The notes below the pieces were generated by a model. That model was not told the origin of the DNA. It was given only the letters and a program-made list of their open reading frames with translations, and did not search any database. Positions 51,456 through 59,988 of a stretch of 64,000 nt of DNA are shown here, piece by piece; within the stretch, counting starts at the first letter, position 1; each line of letters begins with the position of its first letter. A program made the translations under genes and the position numbers. The stretch is from Alphaproteobacteria bacterium. Lineage in GTDB: Bacteria > Pseudomonadota > Alphaproteobacteria > Elsterales > Elsteraceae. Location of the stretch: positions 1-64,000 of the forward strand of contig RDXE01000054.1 in assembly GCA_004292755.1 (NCBI GenBank), given 5' to 3'.

Positions 51456-52703
51456 ATGAAGGCCATTACGGAAGTCGGAGATAAGCTTGACTTGGAAGAA
51501 GAGCAGGAAACACTGGATCGAGTTGATGACACTGGTTGGTTTGTGGATGATGCAGATATAGATGAAGATTTTGATGTAAGTTATAAAAATTATGACATTA
51601 CATCGTCGCCGAATGATTTCAACATCAGTACTATCGTAGACTTCATCGAGAAAGGGGTATTTCACATTCCTGGTTTTCAACGAAACTATGTCTGGGATAT
51701 CAAAAGGGCGTCTAAGCTTATTGAGTCAATACTCATCGGACTACCAATACCACAAATTTTTTTATACGAAGAGAAGAGGAATCGTTATGCTGTCGTGGAT
51801 GGACAGCAAAGGCTTATGTCTATCTACTTTTTTAGGAAAATGCGTTTTCCGCGGTCTGCAAAGCGATCTGAGATTCGCCAAAAGATTGCAAGAGAAGGGC
51901 AGCTTTCAGTTGATCTGATAAATGATGATCGGTATTTTGCGCCGTTCAACCTAAAGCTAACTAAAAGAGATGGTTCCTCTAACTCCAAATTCAATAGACT
52001 TAACTACGACACGTTAGGCGAACTTAAAGGAGTGTTCGACCTTAGAACTATCAGGAATGTAATAGTTCGGCAGAATGCGCCGGAGGAAGAGAGCGACTCG
52101 TCTGTATTTGAGATCTTTAGTCGGCTGAACTCTGGAGGGGTCAACCTTCGGCCTCAGGAAATACGCAATAGTCTTCATCACTCGCAATTTATGGAAATGC
52201 TTGCGAAAGTAAATACCAACAAGATCTGGCGTAAATTGCTTGGTAAGCAAGATCTTGATCTTCATGAGAAAGATGTAGAGATACTGTTGAGATGCGTGGG
52301 TCTACTTGTTCATGGTGAGGCATATCGTGAACCCATGAGTCGCTTTTTGAACGATTTCGCGCGAAGGAGCGCAAAACTTGATTCAGCCGACGTCCGCTTT
52401 ATCGAAGACTTGCTGACCAAATTTTTCGATTCTGTGAGTGGTTTGAAGTCAGACTCATTCAAGGTTGGCGGAAAAGCTAGCAGGTTTGGGATTGCAATGT
52501 TTGAGGCGGTCTTCAGAGTAGCTTGTCAAGACGCATATGCCAAAAAAACAGACAAGATTAGAGTCATAACTGACGATAGTCTAGCACTGATCAGAAAACA
52601 CAAGGAGTTCGGGATCGCTACTAGAGCTGGTGCTGGTCATACAAGTAATGTCAATAAGAGATTTGAGATCGTGAGAGATATACTAGATCAAGCAGAGGTA
52701 TGA
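51456..52703 (+). CDS. DUF262 (ParB-like) protein of an AT-rich two-gene island
   Basis: A protein of 415 residues. After an acidic N-terminal stretch (about 1-50) a DUF262 domain shows IPGFQRNYVW (about 71-80), LIESILIGLPIPQIFLYE and VVDGQQRLMSI (about 113-123; DGQQR is the family's ParB-like nucleotide-binding signature). The second half is helical, with a LNSGGVNLRPQEIRNS segment. I see no HNH/DUF1524 nuclease domain, unlike GmrD, GmrSD or SspE. Base composition is AT-rich against a GC-rich genome, and the codon use is unlike all neighbours. Ribosome site AGAGGAAGG. It stands 4 bases from a HEPN gene. Defence role is inferred. Confidence 0.88.
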   Translation: MKAITEVGDKLDLEEEQETLDRVDDTGWFVDDADIDEDFDVSYKNYDITSSPNDFNISTIVDFIEKGVFHIPGFQRNYVWDIKRASKLIESILIGLPIPQIFLYEEKRNRYAVVDGQQRLMSIYFFRKMRFPRSAKRSEIRQKIAREGQLSVDLINDDRYFAPFNLKLTKRDGSSNSKFNRLNYDTLGELKGVFDLRTIRNVIVRQNAPEEESDSSVFEIFSRLNSGGVNLRPQEIRNSLHHSQFMEMLAKVNTNKIWRKLLGKQDLDLHEKDVEILLRCVGLLVHGEAYREPMSRFLNDFARRSAKLDSADVRFIEDLLTKFFDSVSGLKSDSFKVGGKASRFGIAMFEAVFRVACQDAYAKKTDKIRVITDDSLALIRKHKEFGIATRAGAGHTSNVNKRFEIVRDILDQAEV

Positions 52704-52707
52704 TCAC

Positions 52708-53265
52708 ATGGATACTGCATTGATCGCTCGTCTATGCGATGACAACCGCGACTTGGTCAAATTTCTTGTTGATAAAGGCGAAGTGACATTTGCATCGAAT
52801 GTTTCCGATAACTTTAAGCGCACTCTTGTCTTGGCAATTGCGAGCTTTTTCGAGTATGAGATCTCAGAAATTATAATAAAAGCTGCTCAAGCTCATTCAC
52901 AAGATAGCCAGTTCATAGAGTCGCTTATTAGAAATAAGGTTCTTGCTCGGCAGTATCACACATTTTTCGACTGGGACAGGGAGAACGCAAATAAATTTTA
53001 CTCTATGTTTGGTGATGTCATCAAAGATAGAGTTAAAATTATAGCGACTCCAGAGGTTCTAGAAGGAACTAAAAACTTTTTGGATCTCGGTAGAACACGA
53101 AATTCTCTCGTCCACGGTAACTTCGCCAGTTATGAAATAAACAAAACTGTAGAAGATATAATGCTTCAATTCTCCAGTGCATGCAAATTTGTGGAATTTG
53201 CACGTGTAATTCTCACAGAAAAAACTACAACAGCAGAAGTCGTGGCTGAGCCAGTGTGTGACTGA
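52708..53265 (+). CDS. HEPN-domain protein, probable RNase effector
   Basis: A protein of 185 residues, an all-helical HEPN domain of the MAE_28990/RiboL-PSP type. The core motif RNSLVH is R131-x4-H136 (R-x4-6-H, the RNase active site of HEPN enzymes); FFDWDRENANKFYSMFG and the terminal ARVILTE are features of this branch. HEPN proteins are frequent tRNA or mRNA cleaving toxins and defence effectors. It is encoded 4 bases after the DUF262 gene and shares its low GC. A perfect 15-bp palindrome follows its stop by 7 bases. The target is unknown. Confidence 0.86.
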   Translation: MDTALIARLCDDNRDLVKFLVDKGEVTFASNVSDNFKRTLVLAIASFFEYEISEIIIKAAQAHSQDSQFIESLIRNKVLARQYHTFFDWDRENANKFYSMFGDVIKDRVKIIATPEVLEGTKNFLDLGRTRNSLVHGNFASYEINKTVEDIMLQFSSACKFVEFARVILTEKTTTAEVVAEPVCD

Positions 53266-53272
53266 ACTCAAG

Positions 53273-53287
53273 GTTATCTCAGATAAC
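53273..53287. repeat. perfect palindrome at the right edge of the AT-rich island
   Basis: GTTATCT-C-AGATAAC is a perfect 7-bp-arm inverted repeat with a one-base centre, 8 bases after the HEPN stop. A second, longer imperfect pairing follows (AACAAAGG...ACC at 53285 with GGTCTTTGTT at 53318-53327). It could be a boundary or operator, or a weak attenuator; a one-base loop excludes a normal terminator hairpin. Confidence 0.55.
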
Positions 53288-53377
53288 AAAGGAGACCCTC
53301 AGATCTATCATAGTCTTGGTCTTTGTTAAAAATCAAAACGTAAGTTTCTCATCAACAGCCCAATGCGAAACGATAGG

Positions 53378-53965
53378 TCACACCACCCAGTACGCGTCGC
53401 CGATCACGCCGAGGGGCCAGCGGCCGCCGAGGAACAGGCGGTGGCGGGTGGCGAAGGGGTGGCTGCTGTCGAGGCCTGCGGCCTCAACCAGACCGGCGCG
53501 ATAGCAACTCTCGGTCGCAGCACCGGCTGCGGCACGGCTGAGGCCGGGATCGGCGAGGCCAGTCCGGGCAAGCGCGATAGACGCCGCACCATGGACAGTG
53601 TCCGAGGCGACTTCCGTGATCCGGGTCAGTGCTTCCAGCATCGGGGTGCTGCCGTGGCGCGCCTCGGCCAGTGCGGCCAGACGGCGGCGTTCTGCTTCTT
53701 CACCGTCCCACCACGCGATGCTCCAACTGCTGCCGGTCAGTAGGGATTTGGCCTGAGACCAGCTATCGACGGCCCGGATCGACAGGGGTTGGTGGTGAAA
53801 GCCGTGCAGAACCGACACAGCGTCGGCCTGATCCGCCAGGGTGAGCGGCTCCAGCGTGGCTGCAAACCAGGAGGCATGGGCGATCTCGCCCGTGTGGCGC
53901 TCGGCCAGTCCAGCCAAGCTGGCGCCGATGCCTGCGGACGCAGCCGGGAAGGGCAGCACGCTCAC
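53378..53965 (-). CDS. unknown 195-residue protein of the aromatic operon
   Basis: A protein of 195 residues starting GTG 53965, overlapping the bicupin gene by 4 bases (GTGA), so it is the fifth gene of the operon. It is Ala-rich and mostly helical, without a signal peptide or membrane helix. Segments are LAERHTGEIAHASWFAATL, HQPLSIRAVDSWSQAKS, a middle ASDTVHGAASIALAR helix, and a final FLGGRWPLGVIGDAYWVV, which reads as a conserved C-terminus. I do not recognise the family. Conserved coupling to the dioxygenase suggests an accessory, assembly or substrate-activation role. This is the part of the pathway most in need of identification. Confidence 0.62.
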   Translation of the reverse strand: MSVLPFPAASAGIGASLAGLAERHTGEIAHASWFAATLEPLTLADQADAVSVLHGFHHQPLSIRAVDSWSQAKSLLTGSSWSIAWWDGEEAERRRLAALAEARHGSTPMLEALTRITEVASDTVHGAASIALARTGLADPGLSRAAAGAATESCYRAGLVEAAGLDSSHPFATRHRLFLGGRWPLGVIGDAYWVV

Positions 53966-55008
53966 GCTGCCATCCTTTCCTCCCGCCACAGTCCAAGCAC
54001 CTCCTGCACCGGACGGTCGGAGAAGCTGAACAGCACCGCATCCTTTGTGGTGGCGTGATGGCGGGCAGGGGTCCAGGCCGGGATCACGAAGATGTCGCGC
54101 GGACCCCATTGAAAGTCCTGGTCGCCGATCTGGGAGACACCCTCGCCCTCGATCACCGAGACCACCGTGCCATCGGTGCTGCGATAGGGCAGGGTCTCAT
54201 AACCGGCCGGTAACAGGCTCAACACCGTGCCGATGGTGGGCATGGCCCAGCCGCCAGTCTCAGGATTGACGTAGCGGAGGGCAAGGCCGCGGTGCGGGTC
54301 GATCGGGCCACCGGCGAGTGCCATCAACGCCTCGCGGCTGCGCCGATAGGGGTAATTGAACACGGGCGAGGTGCGCGAGCGCGGCGGATGGTCGAGCGGC
54401 GCCAGACCAGAGCCATAGCGGGCCAGACTGTCGCCGACGGGCCGCGTCACGGGTTGGCGATCCGCGGGGTACATCTCAGCAAAGCTGGCATCCAAGGCCT
54501 GGATCAGCGGGATGTCCAAGCCATCCAGCCAGACCATCGGCTGGTCACTGTCATTGCCATGGTCATGCCAGGTCCAGGACGGGGTGATCACAAAGTCGCC
54601 GGGCTGCATGATTGTGCGTTCGCCATCGACAGCGGTGAACGCGCCCGACCCCTCCACAACAAACCGCAGGGCGGACTGGGTGTGGCGATGCGCTGGCGCA
54701 ACCTCGCCCGGCAGGATCAGTTGCAGGCCCGCATAGAGGGTTCGGGTGATGGAGGATTTGCCTGCAAGGCCTGGATTCTCCAGGATCAACACCCGGCGCT
54801 CCGCCTCCTTGGCGGTGATTAGGTCACCGGCCTCCAGAATGTAGGGGCGGATGTCCTCATACCGCCAAAGGTGCGGGATGGCGGGGCTGGCAGGCTGTGG
54901 GATCACCAGCCCGCGCAGCACTTCCCACAAGGGCGCCATGTCGTGGCGGGCGATGCGCTCATAATAGTCCAGACGCGCGTTCGACCGGGCTGGGGCTGGG
55001 CCTTGCAT
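53962..55008 (-). CDS. gentisate 1,2-dioxygenase-type bicupin
   Basis: A protein of 348 residues with two cupin domains. The N-terminal cupin has VAPAHRHTQSALRFVVEG (His107, His109), then GDFVITPSWTWHDHG (His148 and His150), the Fe(II) ligand set for the gentisate dioxygenase family. The C-terminal cupin (GTVVSVIEGEGVSQIGDQDF) is degraded. The family includes gentisate, salicylate and 1-hydroxy-2-naphthoate ring-cleaving enzymes; gentisate to maleylpyruvate is the most likely activity. A TTG 6 bases upstream may be the true start, overlapping the diiron gene stop. Confidence 0.9.
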   Translation of the reverse strand: MQGPAPARSNARLDYYERIARHDMAPLWEVLRGLVIPQPASPAIPHLWRYEDIRPYILEAGDLITAKEAERRVLILENPGLAGKSSITRTLYAGLQLILPGEVAPAHRHTQSALRFVVEGSGAFTAVDGERTIMQPGDFVITPSWTWHDHGNDSDQPMVWLDGLDIPLIQALDASFAEMYPADRQPVTRPVGDSLARYGSGLAPLDHPPRSRTSPVFNYPYRRSREALMALAGGPIDPHRGLALRYVNPETGGWAMPTIGTVLSLLPAGYETLPYRSTDGTVVSVIEGEGVSQIGDQDFQWGPRDIFVIPAWTPARHHATTKDAVLFSFSDRPVQEVLGLWREERMAA

Positions 55009-55010
55009 GG

Positions 55011-55718
55011 TCAAGCCGCAACAGCAATCGACGGCAGGCTGAGCTTCAAGTGATCCTCCACCAGTGCGCGGGCGCGGCCAAGGTAGTCGGCCAGCATATC
55101 CTCATTGCTGCGCTGTTTGATCCCCCAGCGCCGATAGGCTTCGTTGTTCTTCGACCCAGCCCGGCCAAAGAACGCGGGCAGCAGCGGGAAATACTGGTTG
55201 ATGGCTGCTTGCACGCGGCTGCGCCCCTCTTCGGTCGCGCACAATTCGGTGCAGAAATCCTTGCCGAATTGAGCGTGGAAGCGCTCCTCCGGCATGGTCA
55301 TGCGAGCCAGATTGCGCAAGGGGTGGAAGGTGCAGGTCAACAAGTCTTCGACTTGCAGAATTTCTGCCAGATCAGCCAGCAGCTTGATCACACAGAACTG
55401 CTCCCAGTTTGCCAGGGGAAACTCGAAAATCGACAGAGGGCGTTTCGCGTCGGGCGTCATGCGCTCGGCTGAAATGCCAAGCTGTTCCCCCAACTCCCGA
55501 AAGCGAACATGGTGCCCGTACTCCTCCATCGCCACCCGGCAAGTGAGCCACTTGGCGTAGGGCGTGGGCGCGAAGGCAATCGCAGGCTCGTCAAACACCT
55601 GCGCACCGTAGAGTTCATTGACGGCGTGGCTGATGATGATCTTCTCGATCAGCGTCCGGTACTCTTCCGGCTGCTGAGCCAACTCGTCGATGGTCTTCAC
55701 TTGGATCGCTTGGGTCAT
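55011..55718 (-). CDS. PaaA-like diiron oxygenase
   Basis: A protein of 235 residues with a ferritin-like four-helix bundle of the phenylacetyl-CoA/benzoyl-CoA epoxidase class (PaaA). Carboxylate-His diiron ligands fit Glu35, E66-Y-G-H69 in AMEEYGHHVRF, Glu119 or Glu124 in LAEILQVEDLL, and E145-R-F-H148 in MPEERFHAQFG. It is shorter than PaaA (about 310) and lacks PaaB, C and D neighbours. Between a dedicated ferredoxin reductase and a gentisate-type dioxygenase it probably hydroxylates or epoxidises an aromatic ring that then becomes the dioxygenase substrate. The start has AGGAG upstream. Activity on a CoA ester is open because no CoA ligase is seen. Confidence 0.82.
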   Translation of the reverse strand: MTQAIQVKTIDELAQQPEEYRTLIEKIIISHAVNELYGAQVFDEPAIAFAPTPYAKWLTCRVAMEEYGHHVRFRELGEQLGISAERMTPDAKRPLSIFEFPLANWEQFCVIKLLADLAEILQVEDLLTCTFHPLRNLARMTMPEERFHAQFGKDFCTELCATEEGRSRVQAAINQYFPLLPAFFGRAGSKNNEAYRRWGIKQRSNEDMLADYLGRARALVEDHLKLSLPSIAVAA

Positions 55719-55730
55719 GGCACAGCGCTC

Positions 55731-56651
55731 CTACACAAGGGGGTCGCCTGAGAAGGCGTCCAGGTCGGTTTCAAGGGGAACCAGATGCTCGGTCAGGCCG
55801 CTCAACTGCGGGCCAAGCGGCGTGCCGCGGCGCACCACGGCGCGCGCGATCGGGCGACTTTGCGAGAACAGCATCACCTCACGCCCGCGCACGCCAAAGA
55901 TTTGGCCCGTGATGCCTGCGGCCTCGTCGCGGCACAGCCACTCCACCAGGGTGCCGACATCGCCGGCGGGAACAGACAGCGCGGATGCCTTGTAGGCTTC
56001 CTGTTGGGGTGATTGCGGGCGGATGCTTTCAGTCACGCGGGTGGCGCCGAAGGGTGCGATGGCGTTGGCGGTTGCACCCAGCCGATGCAGGTCCAGGGCT
56101 GCGACGCGGGTCAGCCCCACCAAACCGGCCTTGGCGGCGGCATAGGCGGCCTGACCATAGTTGCCGTACAGACCCGCAGTTGAGATCAGATGCACGATCC
56201 GCGCGCTGGGCCAGCGGCCGTCCGCTGCTTTCGCCTGGGTGCGAAACCGCTCGGCTGCAGCCCGCGACAAGTGGATGCCGCCGCTCAGGCTGGTGCGCAG
56301 CACAGCCTCAACATCGAATGCGTCAGACTTGAACAATAAGCCATCGCGCAGGATGGCGGCGGCGTGGACGAGAATGTCGAACCGCTCACCAACCGCCGCC
56401 ACGGCCGCCGCCGCCCCCTCCGGTGTGGCGATGGAGGTGGTCAGCGCGCGCACGCCCATCTCAGCCGCGGCAGCGTGCACGAAGGCTGGGTCTGGCGTGC
56501 TGCCGTCAATGGCGACGCCGGTATCGGCGATCAGCACGTCCGCTCCGGCAGATGTCAGCGCCTGGGCAATGGCGCGACCCAGTCCGCGCGCGCCACCGGT
56601 GACCAGGGCTGCGCGCCCGACCAGCGGCCCTTGAGTGGTCGCGCCGGTCAC
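55731..56651 (-). CDS. short-chain dehydrogenase of the aromatic operon
   Basis: A protein of 306 residues. The cofactor motif is TGGARGLGRA (about 18-27), then NxxAAI-like HAAAIL, catalytic Ser in ISTAGLYGNYG and Tyr/Lys in YAAAKAG (about 168-174). The C-terminal 70 residues add a tail after the SDR core. The start is GTG 56651, overlapping the reductase stop by 4 bases. It could rearomatise a diol or oxidise an alcohol formed by the diiron oxygenase. NAD versus NADP preference is not clear. Confidence 0.88.
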   Translation of the reverse strand: MTGATTQGPLVGRAALVTGGARGLGRAIAQALTSAGADVLIADTGVAIDGSTPDPAFVHAAAAEMGVRALTTSIATPEGAAAAVAAVGERFDILVHAAAILRDGLLFKSDAFDVEAVLRTSLSGGIHLSRAAAERFRTQAKAADGRWPSARIVHLISTAGLYGNYGQAAYAAAKAGLVGLTRVAALDLHRLGATANAIAPFGATRVTESIRPQSPQQEAYKASALSVPAGDVGTLVEWLCRDEAAGITGQIFGVRGREVMLFSQSRPIARAVVRRGTPLGPQLSGLTEHLVPLETDLDAFSGDPLV

Positions 56652-57652
56652 GACGCCGCCACCGCGGGCCGGTCCGCACTGGTGTAGAACGCATCGGCAT
56701 GGATGTCGGCCTGGGCAAGGCCGAGGCTGTGCAGAACGGCACTCACCGCGTCCACCATCGCAGGTGGCCCAGCGACATAGGCTTTCGCACCGGCGGGCAG
56801 GCCAGCGGCGAAATCAGCAGCGATGCGCTGGTGCAGCATCAAGCCGTCTGCGGCGACTTCCACATGGGTGGTCACATGATCGGAGCGGGTGAGATCGGCC
56901 AGCCAAGCGGAACCATAGGCATCGGCTGGTGTCCGCACGCCGTGATAGAGAAAGACAGCCCGCTGCGGGTCACTGGCCAGCAGGCTGGTGACGATTGACT
57001 GGATCGGGGCCAGACCGGAGCCGCCAGCAATCGCCAGCACGGGTCCAGTATGGTCGCTGCGCAGGTGTGCGGTGCCGAAGGGTCCCTCGACGGTGACCAT
57101 CGTGCCCGGTGTCAGCGCCTGGGTGGCATAGACGCTGACGGCGCCACCCGGTACCCGCCGGATGTGGAAGCGCAAAACGGCCTCATCCGGGGCGTTGGCC
57201 ATCGAATAGTCGCGCGGCGGCAATCCGGGGAAGCTGAGACTGGCGTATTGACCCGCCGTGAAGGTGAACGGGCCGCCCGCGTCGATTGCCAGCGCCACCT
57301 CGACCGTGTCGTGGGTGAGGGGAGTAACCGATTGGACGCGCGTCTCTAACCGGCACAGGCGATGCAGGGCGACGGCATCAGCCTCCAGCCATGCAAGACT
57401 GCAATCCTCCCATGCAAGGGAGCGACAGGCCAACACCAAGCCTGCCTGCCGTTCGGCATCACTCAGCGCATACTCGGACACCGGGGCAAGGTCCACCTCG
57501 CCTGACAGAACACGCGATTTGCACGCACCACAATTGCCCGAGCGGCAGCCGTGGGGAAACGGAACGCCCGCCGCAAGTGCAGCATCCAGAATGGTTTCAC
57601 CTGCTTCGACTGTGATCGGCTGCGGCCAACCCGTCAGTGTGACAATCGCCAT
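56648..57652 (-). CDS. ferredoxin-NAD(P)H oxidoreductase
   Basis: A protein of 334 residues in the PaaE/BenC style. The N-terminal [2Fe-2S] domain has Cys36, Cys41, Cys44 (HGCRSGNCGACKS) and Cys76 (LACRS). The FAD domain has RDYSMANAPDE and GPFGTAHL, and the NAD(P) domain has AIAGGSGLAPIQSIV. It transfers electrons from NAD(P)H to the diiron oxygenase. It is the first gene of the operon; ATG 57652 has GGGGAAG at 6 bases. It is divergent from the MarR gene with 189 bases between. Confidence 0.93.
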   Translation of the reverse strand: MAIVTLTGWPQPITVEAGETILDAALAAGVPFPHGCRSGNCGACKSRVLSGEVDLAPVSEYALSDAERQAGLVLACRSLAWEDCSLAWLEADAVALHRLCRLETRVQSVTPLTHDTVEVALAIDAGGPFTFTAGQYASLSFPGLPPRDYSMANAPDEAVLRFHIRRVPGGAVSVYATQALTPGTMVTVEGPFGTAHLRSDHTGPVLAIAGGSGLAPIQSIVTSLLASDPQRAVFLYHGVRTPADAYGSAWLADLTRSDHVTTHVEVAADGLMLHQRIAADFAAGLPAGAKAYVAGPPAMVDAVSAVLHSLGLAQADIHADAFYTSADRPAVAAS

Positions 57653-57841
57653 GACCGCTTCCCCCTGACCAACCAAATCCTATGGGTAATGTTGGACGCC
57701 CAAACTAATAGTGACAGAGTGTCGCGGCAAAGAGCAAGACACCAGTGACGGCCTGTCGCAGGCAAAGTGCCTTGGCCAGCCTTGCCCGCGACCAAATAGG
57801 CACTATTTCAGTGCGGTCTTTTATGCCCCTGTCCGGTCGCC

Positions 57842-58312
57842 ATGTCAGCCTTTCCTCGCTTCCCCGCTCGCGTTCAACCAGCCTCTCGTGAGGCTTTGTC
57901 TGAAGGGCTTTTGCCCGACCTTTTGGGCTATCGGCTCAGACGGGCGCAGGTTGCTGTGTTCAACGACTTCGTACGCACGATGACGGAGTTGCAGCTGACC
58001 CCCGGCCAATTCGGCACGCTGGTCCTGGTGGACGCCAATCCGGGCCTAAGCCAAACGGCGCTTGGGGGTCTGTTGGGCATCGATCGCTCCACGGTCGTGC
58101 CGCTGATTGACCGGCTGGAGGGGCGCGGCTTGTTGCGGCGGGAGGCGTCGCCTACCGATCGTCGAACACACGCATTGATCCTCACCGATGCCGGGTATAG
58201 TTTGTTAGCCGAAGCAGTGGCTCGGGTTCGTGCTCACGAGAACCGCATTGCCAGCAGCCTGTCCCCCCAGGAGCGGACGCAGCTGATCGAACTGCTGGCG
58301 CAGATCGGGTGA
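57842..58312 (+). CDS. MarR-family regulator
   Basis: A protein of 156 residues with a winged helix-turn-helix: LSQTALGGLLGIDRSTVVPLI (recognition helix) and the wing RREASPTDRRTHALILT, typical of MarR. Divergent transcription from the aromatic operon implies it represses that operon until an aromatic ligand is present. GCACT-ATTTC-AGTGC at 57800-57814 is a short perfect inverted repeat in the shared promoter region and a possible operator. A TTGG-ACGC-CCAA motif also lies nearer the reductase gene. Confidence 0.9.
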   Translation: MSAFPRFPARVQPASREALSEGLLPDLLGYRLRRAQVAVFNDFVRTMTELQLTPGQFGTLVLVDANPGLSQTALGGLLGIDRSTVVPLIDRLEGRGLLRREASPTDRRTHALILTDAGYSLLAEAVARVRAHENRIASSLSPQERTQLIELLAQIG

Positions 58313-58461
58313 TCGCTGCGCTCAGAGTCATTGGCTAAAACGTTTCAAATGTGACATGACGCGAGGCCTCCTGGCCCCGAGTGAATTTTTGCCCGATCAT
58401 CGGCCTTGCCATCGCTAGGCCACGAACCATTCTCACAGGTCTCGCTGTGGGAGGTTTCGTC

Positions 58462-59931
58462 ATGCAGAATGTCAGAATAGTAATTGGGAGCGCCCTGGTG
58501 CCCATCGCCTGTGCAGCCGGGATCGCAGGTCTGGTGAGTGCGGGTGTGGCCTCGCCCTGGCTGGCCGCATTGGTGGTTGGCAGTGGGTTGGCGCTGGTCG
58601 CCGTGGTGTTGACCCGGCAGGTCATTGGAGCCGTTGACGCATTGCGTCGCATTGCAGCAGGGGATCTGACCCAGCCAGCGGCCAGTGCAACCTTCGGCCT
58701 TGCCGGTGATCTCAACGCTGTGGCGGATCAGATGCGCCAAGTTGCGCAGGATGCGTTCCGCATGGCGCAGATGGTGGACACCATGCCAACCAACGTGATG
58801 ACGGCTGACCCAAACACCGGTGTCATCACCTATGCCAACGCCACATCGGTTGATACCCTCAGCCGGATCGAGCAGCACCTGCCGATCAAGGCCAAGGATT
58901 TGGTTGGCACCTCGATCGACGTGTTTCACCGGCACCCACAGCATCAACGCTCAATCATCGCGGATGGCAGCCGCCTGCCCTGGTCGACGCGGATCAAGGT
59001 CGGTCCGGAAACCCTGGCTCTGCGGATTACGGCGATTCGCGACCAAGCGGGTGCCTATGTTGCCCCGATGCTCACCTGGTCGGTGATCACCCGCGAGGTG
59101 CAAGTGGCTGATCAGTTCGAATCCACCGTCAAAGCTGTCGCGGATCGGGTCAGTGCTGCGGTGGGCGATATGCAGCAGGCGGCCCGCGTGATGGCCGGTG
59201 CCGTCGAAATCTCCAGCCGCGAGGCTGCAACCGTTTCCAGCGCGTCGGAACAGGCCACCGCCAATGTTCAGACCGTCGCCACGGCGACCGAGGAATTGAC
59301 CGCCTCGATCCAGGAGATCGGTCGCCAAGTGGAAGAATCGGCTCAGATGGCCGGCGATGCTGTTGGTCAGGCGCGGGTCGCCAATGAGCGCATCACAGGT
59401 CTGGCAGAGACAGCCCAGCGGATCGGCGCTGTGGTCGATCTGATCAACCAGATCGCAGCCCAAACCAACCTGCTGGCGCTCAACGCAACCATCGAAGCTG
59501 CCCGCGCCGGCGAGGCGGGCAAGGGCTTTGCCGTGGTCGCGGGAGAGGTGAAGAACCTCGCAAGCCAGACTGAACGCGCGACCAGCGATATCGCGCGGCA
59601 AGTATCGGCGATCCAATCGGAAACCGCTGGAGTGGTGGACACGATCCGCGACATCGGCTCGATGATCGAGCGGATGAGCGGCATCGCCTCCGGCATCGCC
59701 AGCGCTGTCGAAGAACAGGGCGCCGCCACCCGCGAGATCAGCCGCAACATCCAAGAAGCCGCTGGCGGCACCACCCAGGTGAGCCGGACCATTGCCGACG
59801 TCACAACGGCGATTGCGCGCGCTGATGCCAGCTCCGACAGCGTGTTGTCGGTTGCCGATGTGTTGGGCAGCGAAGCGGCGACCCTGCGCACAGAAGTAGA
59901 CACGCTGCTCACTGCCATCCGCGCCTCCTGA
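58462..59931 (+). CDS. methyl-accepting chemotaxis protein with PAS domain
   Basis: A protein of 489 residues. Two N-terminal hydrophobic segments (about 5-25 and 32-50) with almost no periplasmic loop are followed by HAMP ([14 protein letters not shown]), a PAS-like domain (about 95-215; [20 protein letters not shown]) and a MCP signalling domain to the C-terminus with the [20 protein letters not shown] tip. It therefore senses an intracellular signal by PAS. GGGAGG lies upstream of ATG 58462; a longer in-frame start is rejected. It is downstream of the MarR gene on the same strand with 149 bases between. Confidence 0.92.
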   Translation: MQNVRIVIGSALVPIACAAGIAGLVSAGVASPWLAALVVGSGLALVAVVLTRQVIGAVDALRRIAAGDLTQPAASATFGLAGDLNAVADQMRQVAQDAFRMAQMVDTMPTNVMTADPNTGVITYANATSVDTLSRIEQHLPIKAKDLVGTSIDVFHRHPQHQRSIIADGSRLPWSTRIKVGPETLALRITAIRDQAGAYVAPMLTWSVITREVQVADQFESTVKAVADRVSAAVGDMQQAARVMAGAVEISSREAATVSSASEQATANVQTVATATEELTASIQEIGRQVEESAQMAGDAVGQARVANERITGLAETAQRIGAVVDLINQIAAQTNLLALNATIEAARAGEAGKGFAVVAGEVKNLASQTERATSDIARQVSAIQSETAGVVDTIRDIGSMIERMSGIASGIASAVEEQGAATREISRNIQEAAGGTTQVSRTIADVTTAIARADASSDSVLSVADVLGSEAATLRTEVDTLLTAIRAS

Positions 59932-59948
59932 TCCAACTCTGCCACGGG

Positions 59949-59988
59949 GCACGCCACCGGGCTGTTCCCTCCCCCCCGGTTGGCGTGC
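59949..59988 (+). terminator. long hairpin after the chemoreceptor gene
   Basis: GCACGCCA (59949-59956) and CCGGG pair with CCCGG (59975-59979) and TGGCGTGC (59981-59988), giving a stem of about 13 bp with a 13-base loop and one bulged T. No T-run follows, so it may be a rho-assisted terminator for the chemoreceptor gene. Its right arm abuts the cobalamin riboswitch. Confidence 0.45.

Noticed and set aside
51456-52703. GmrSD or SspE type DNA-modification-dependent nuclease
   Set aside because: DUF262 is present, but no C-terminal HNH/DUF1524 nuclease motif was found.
51267-53377. Prophage or integrative element boundaries
   Set aside because: No integrase, transposase, tRNA or matching direct repeats flank the AT-rich genes.
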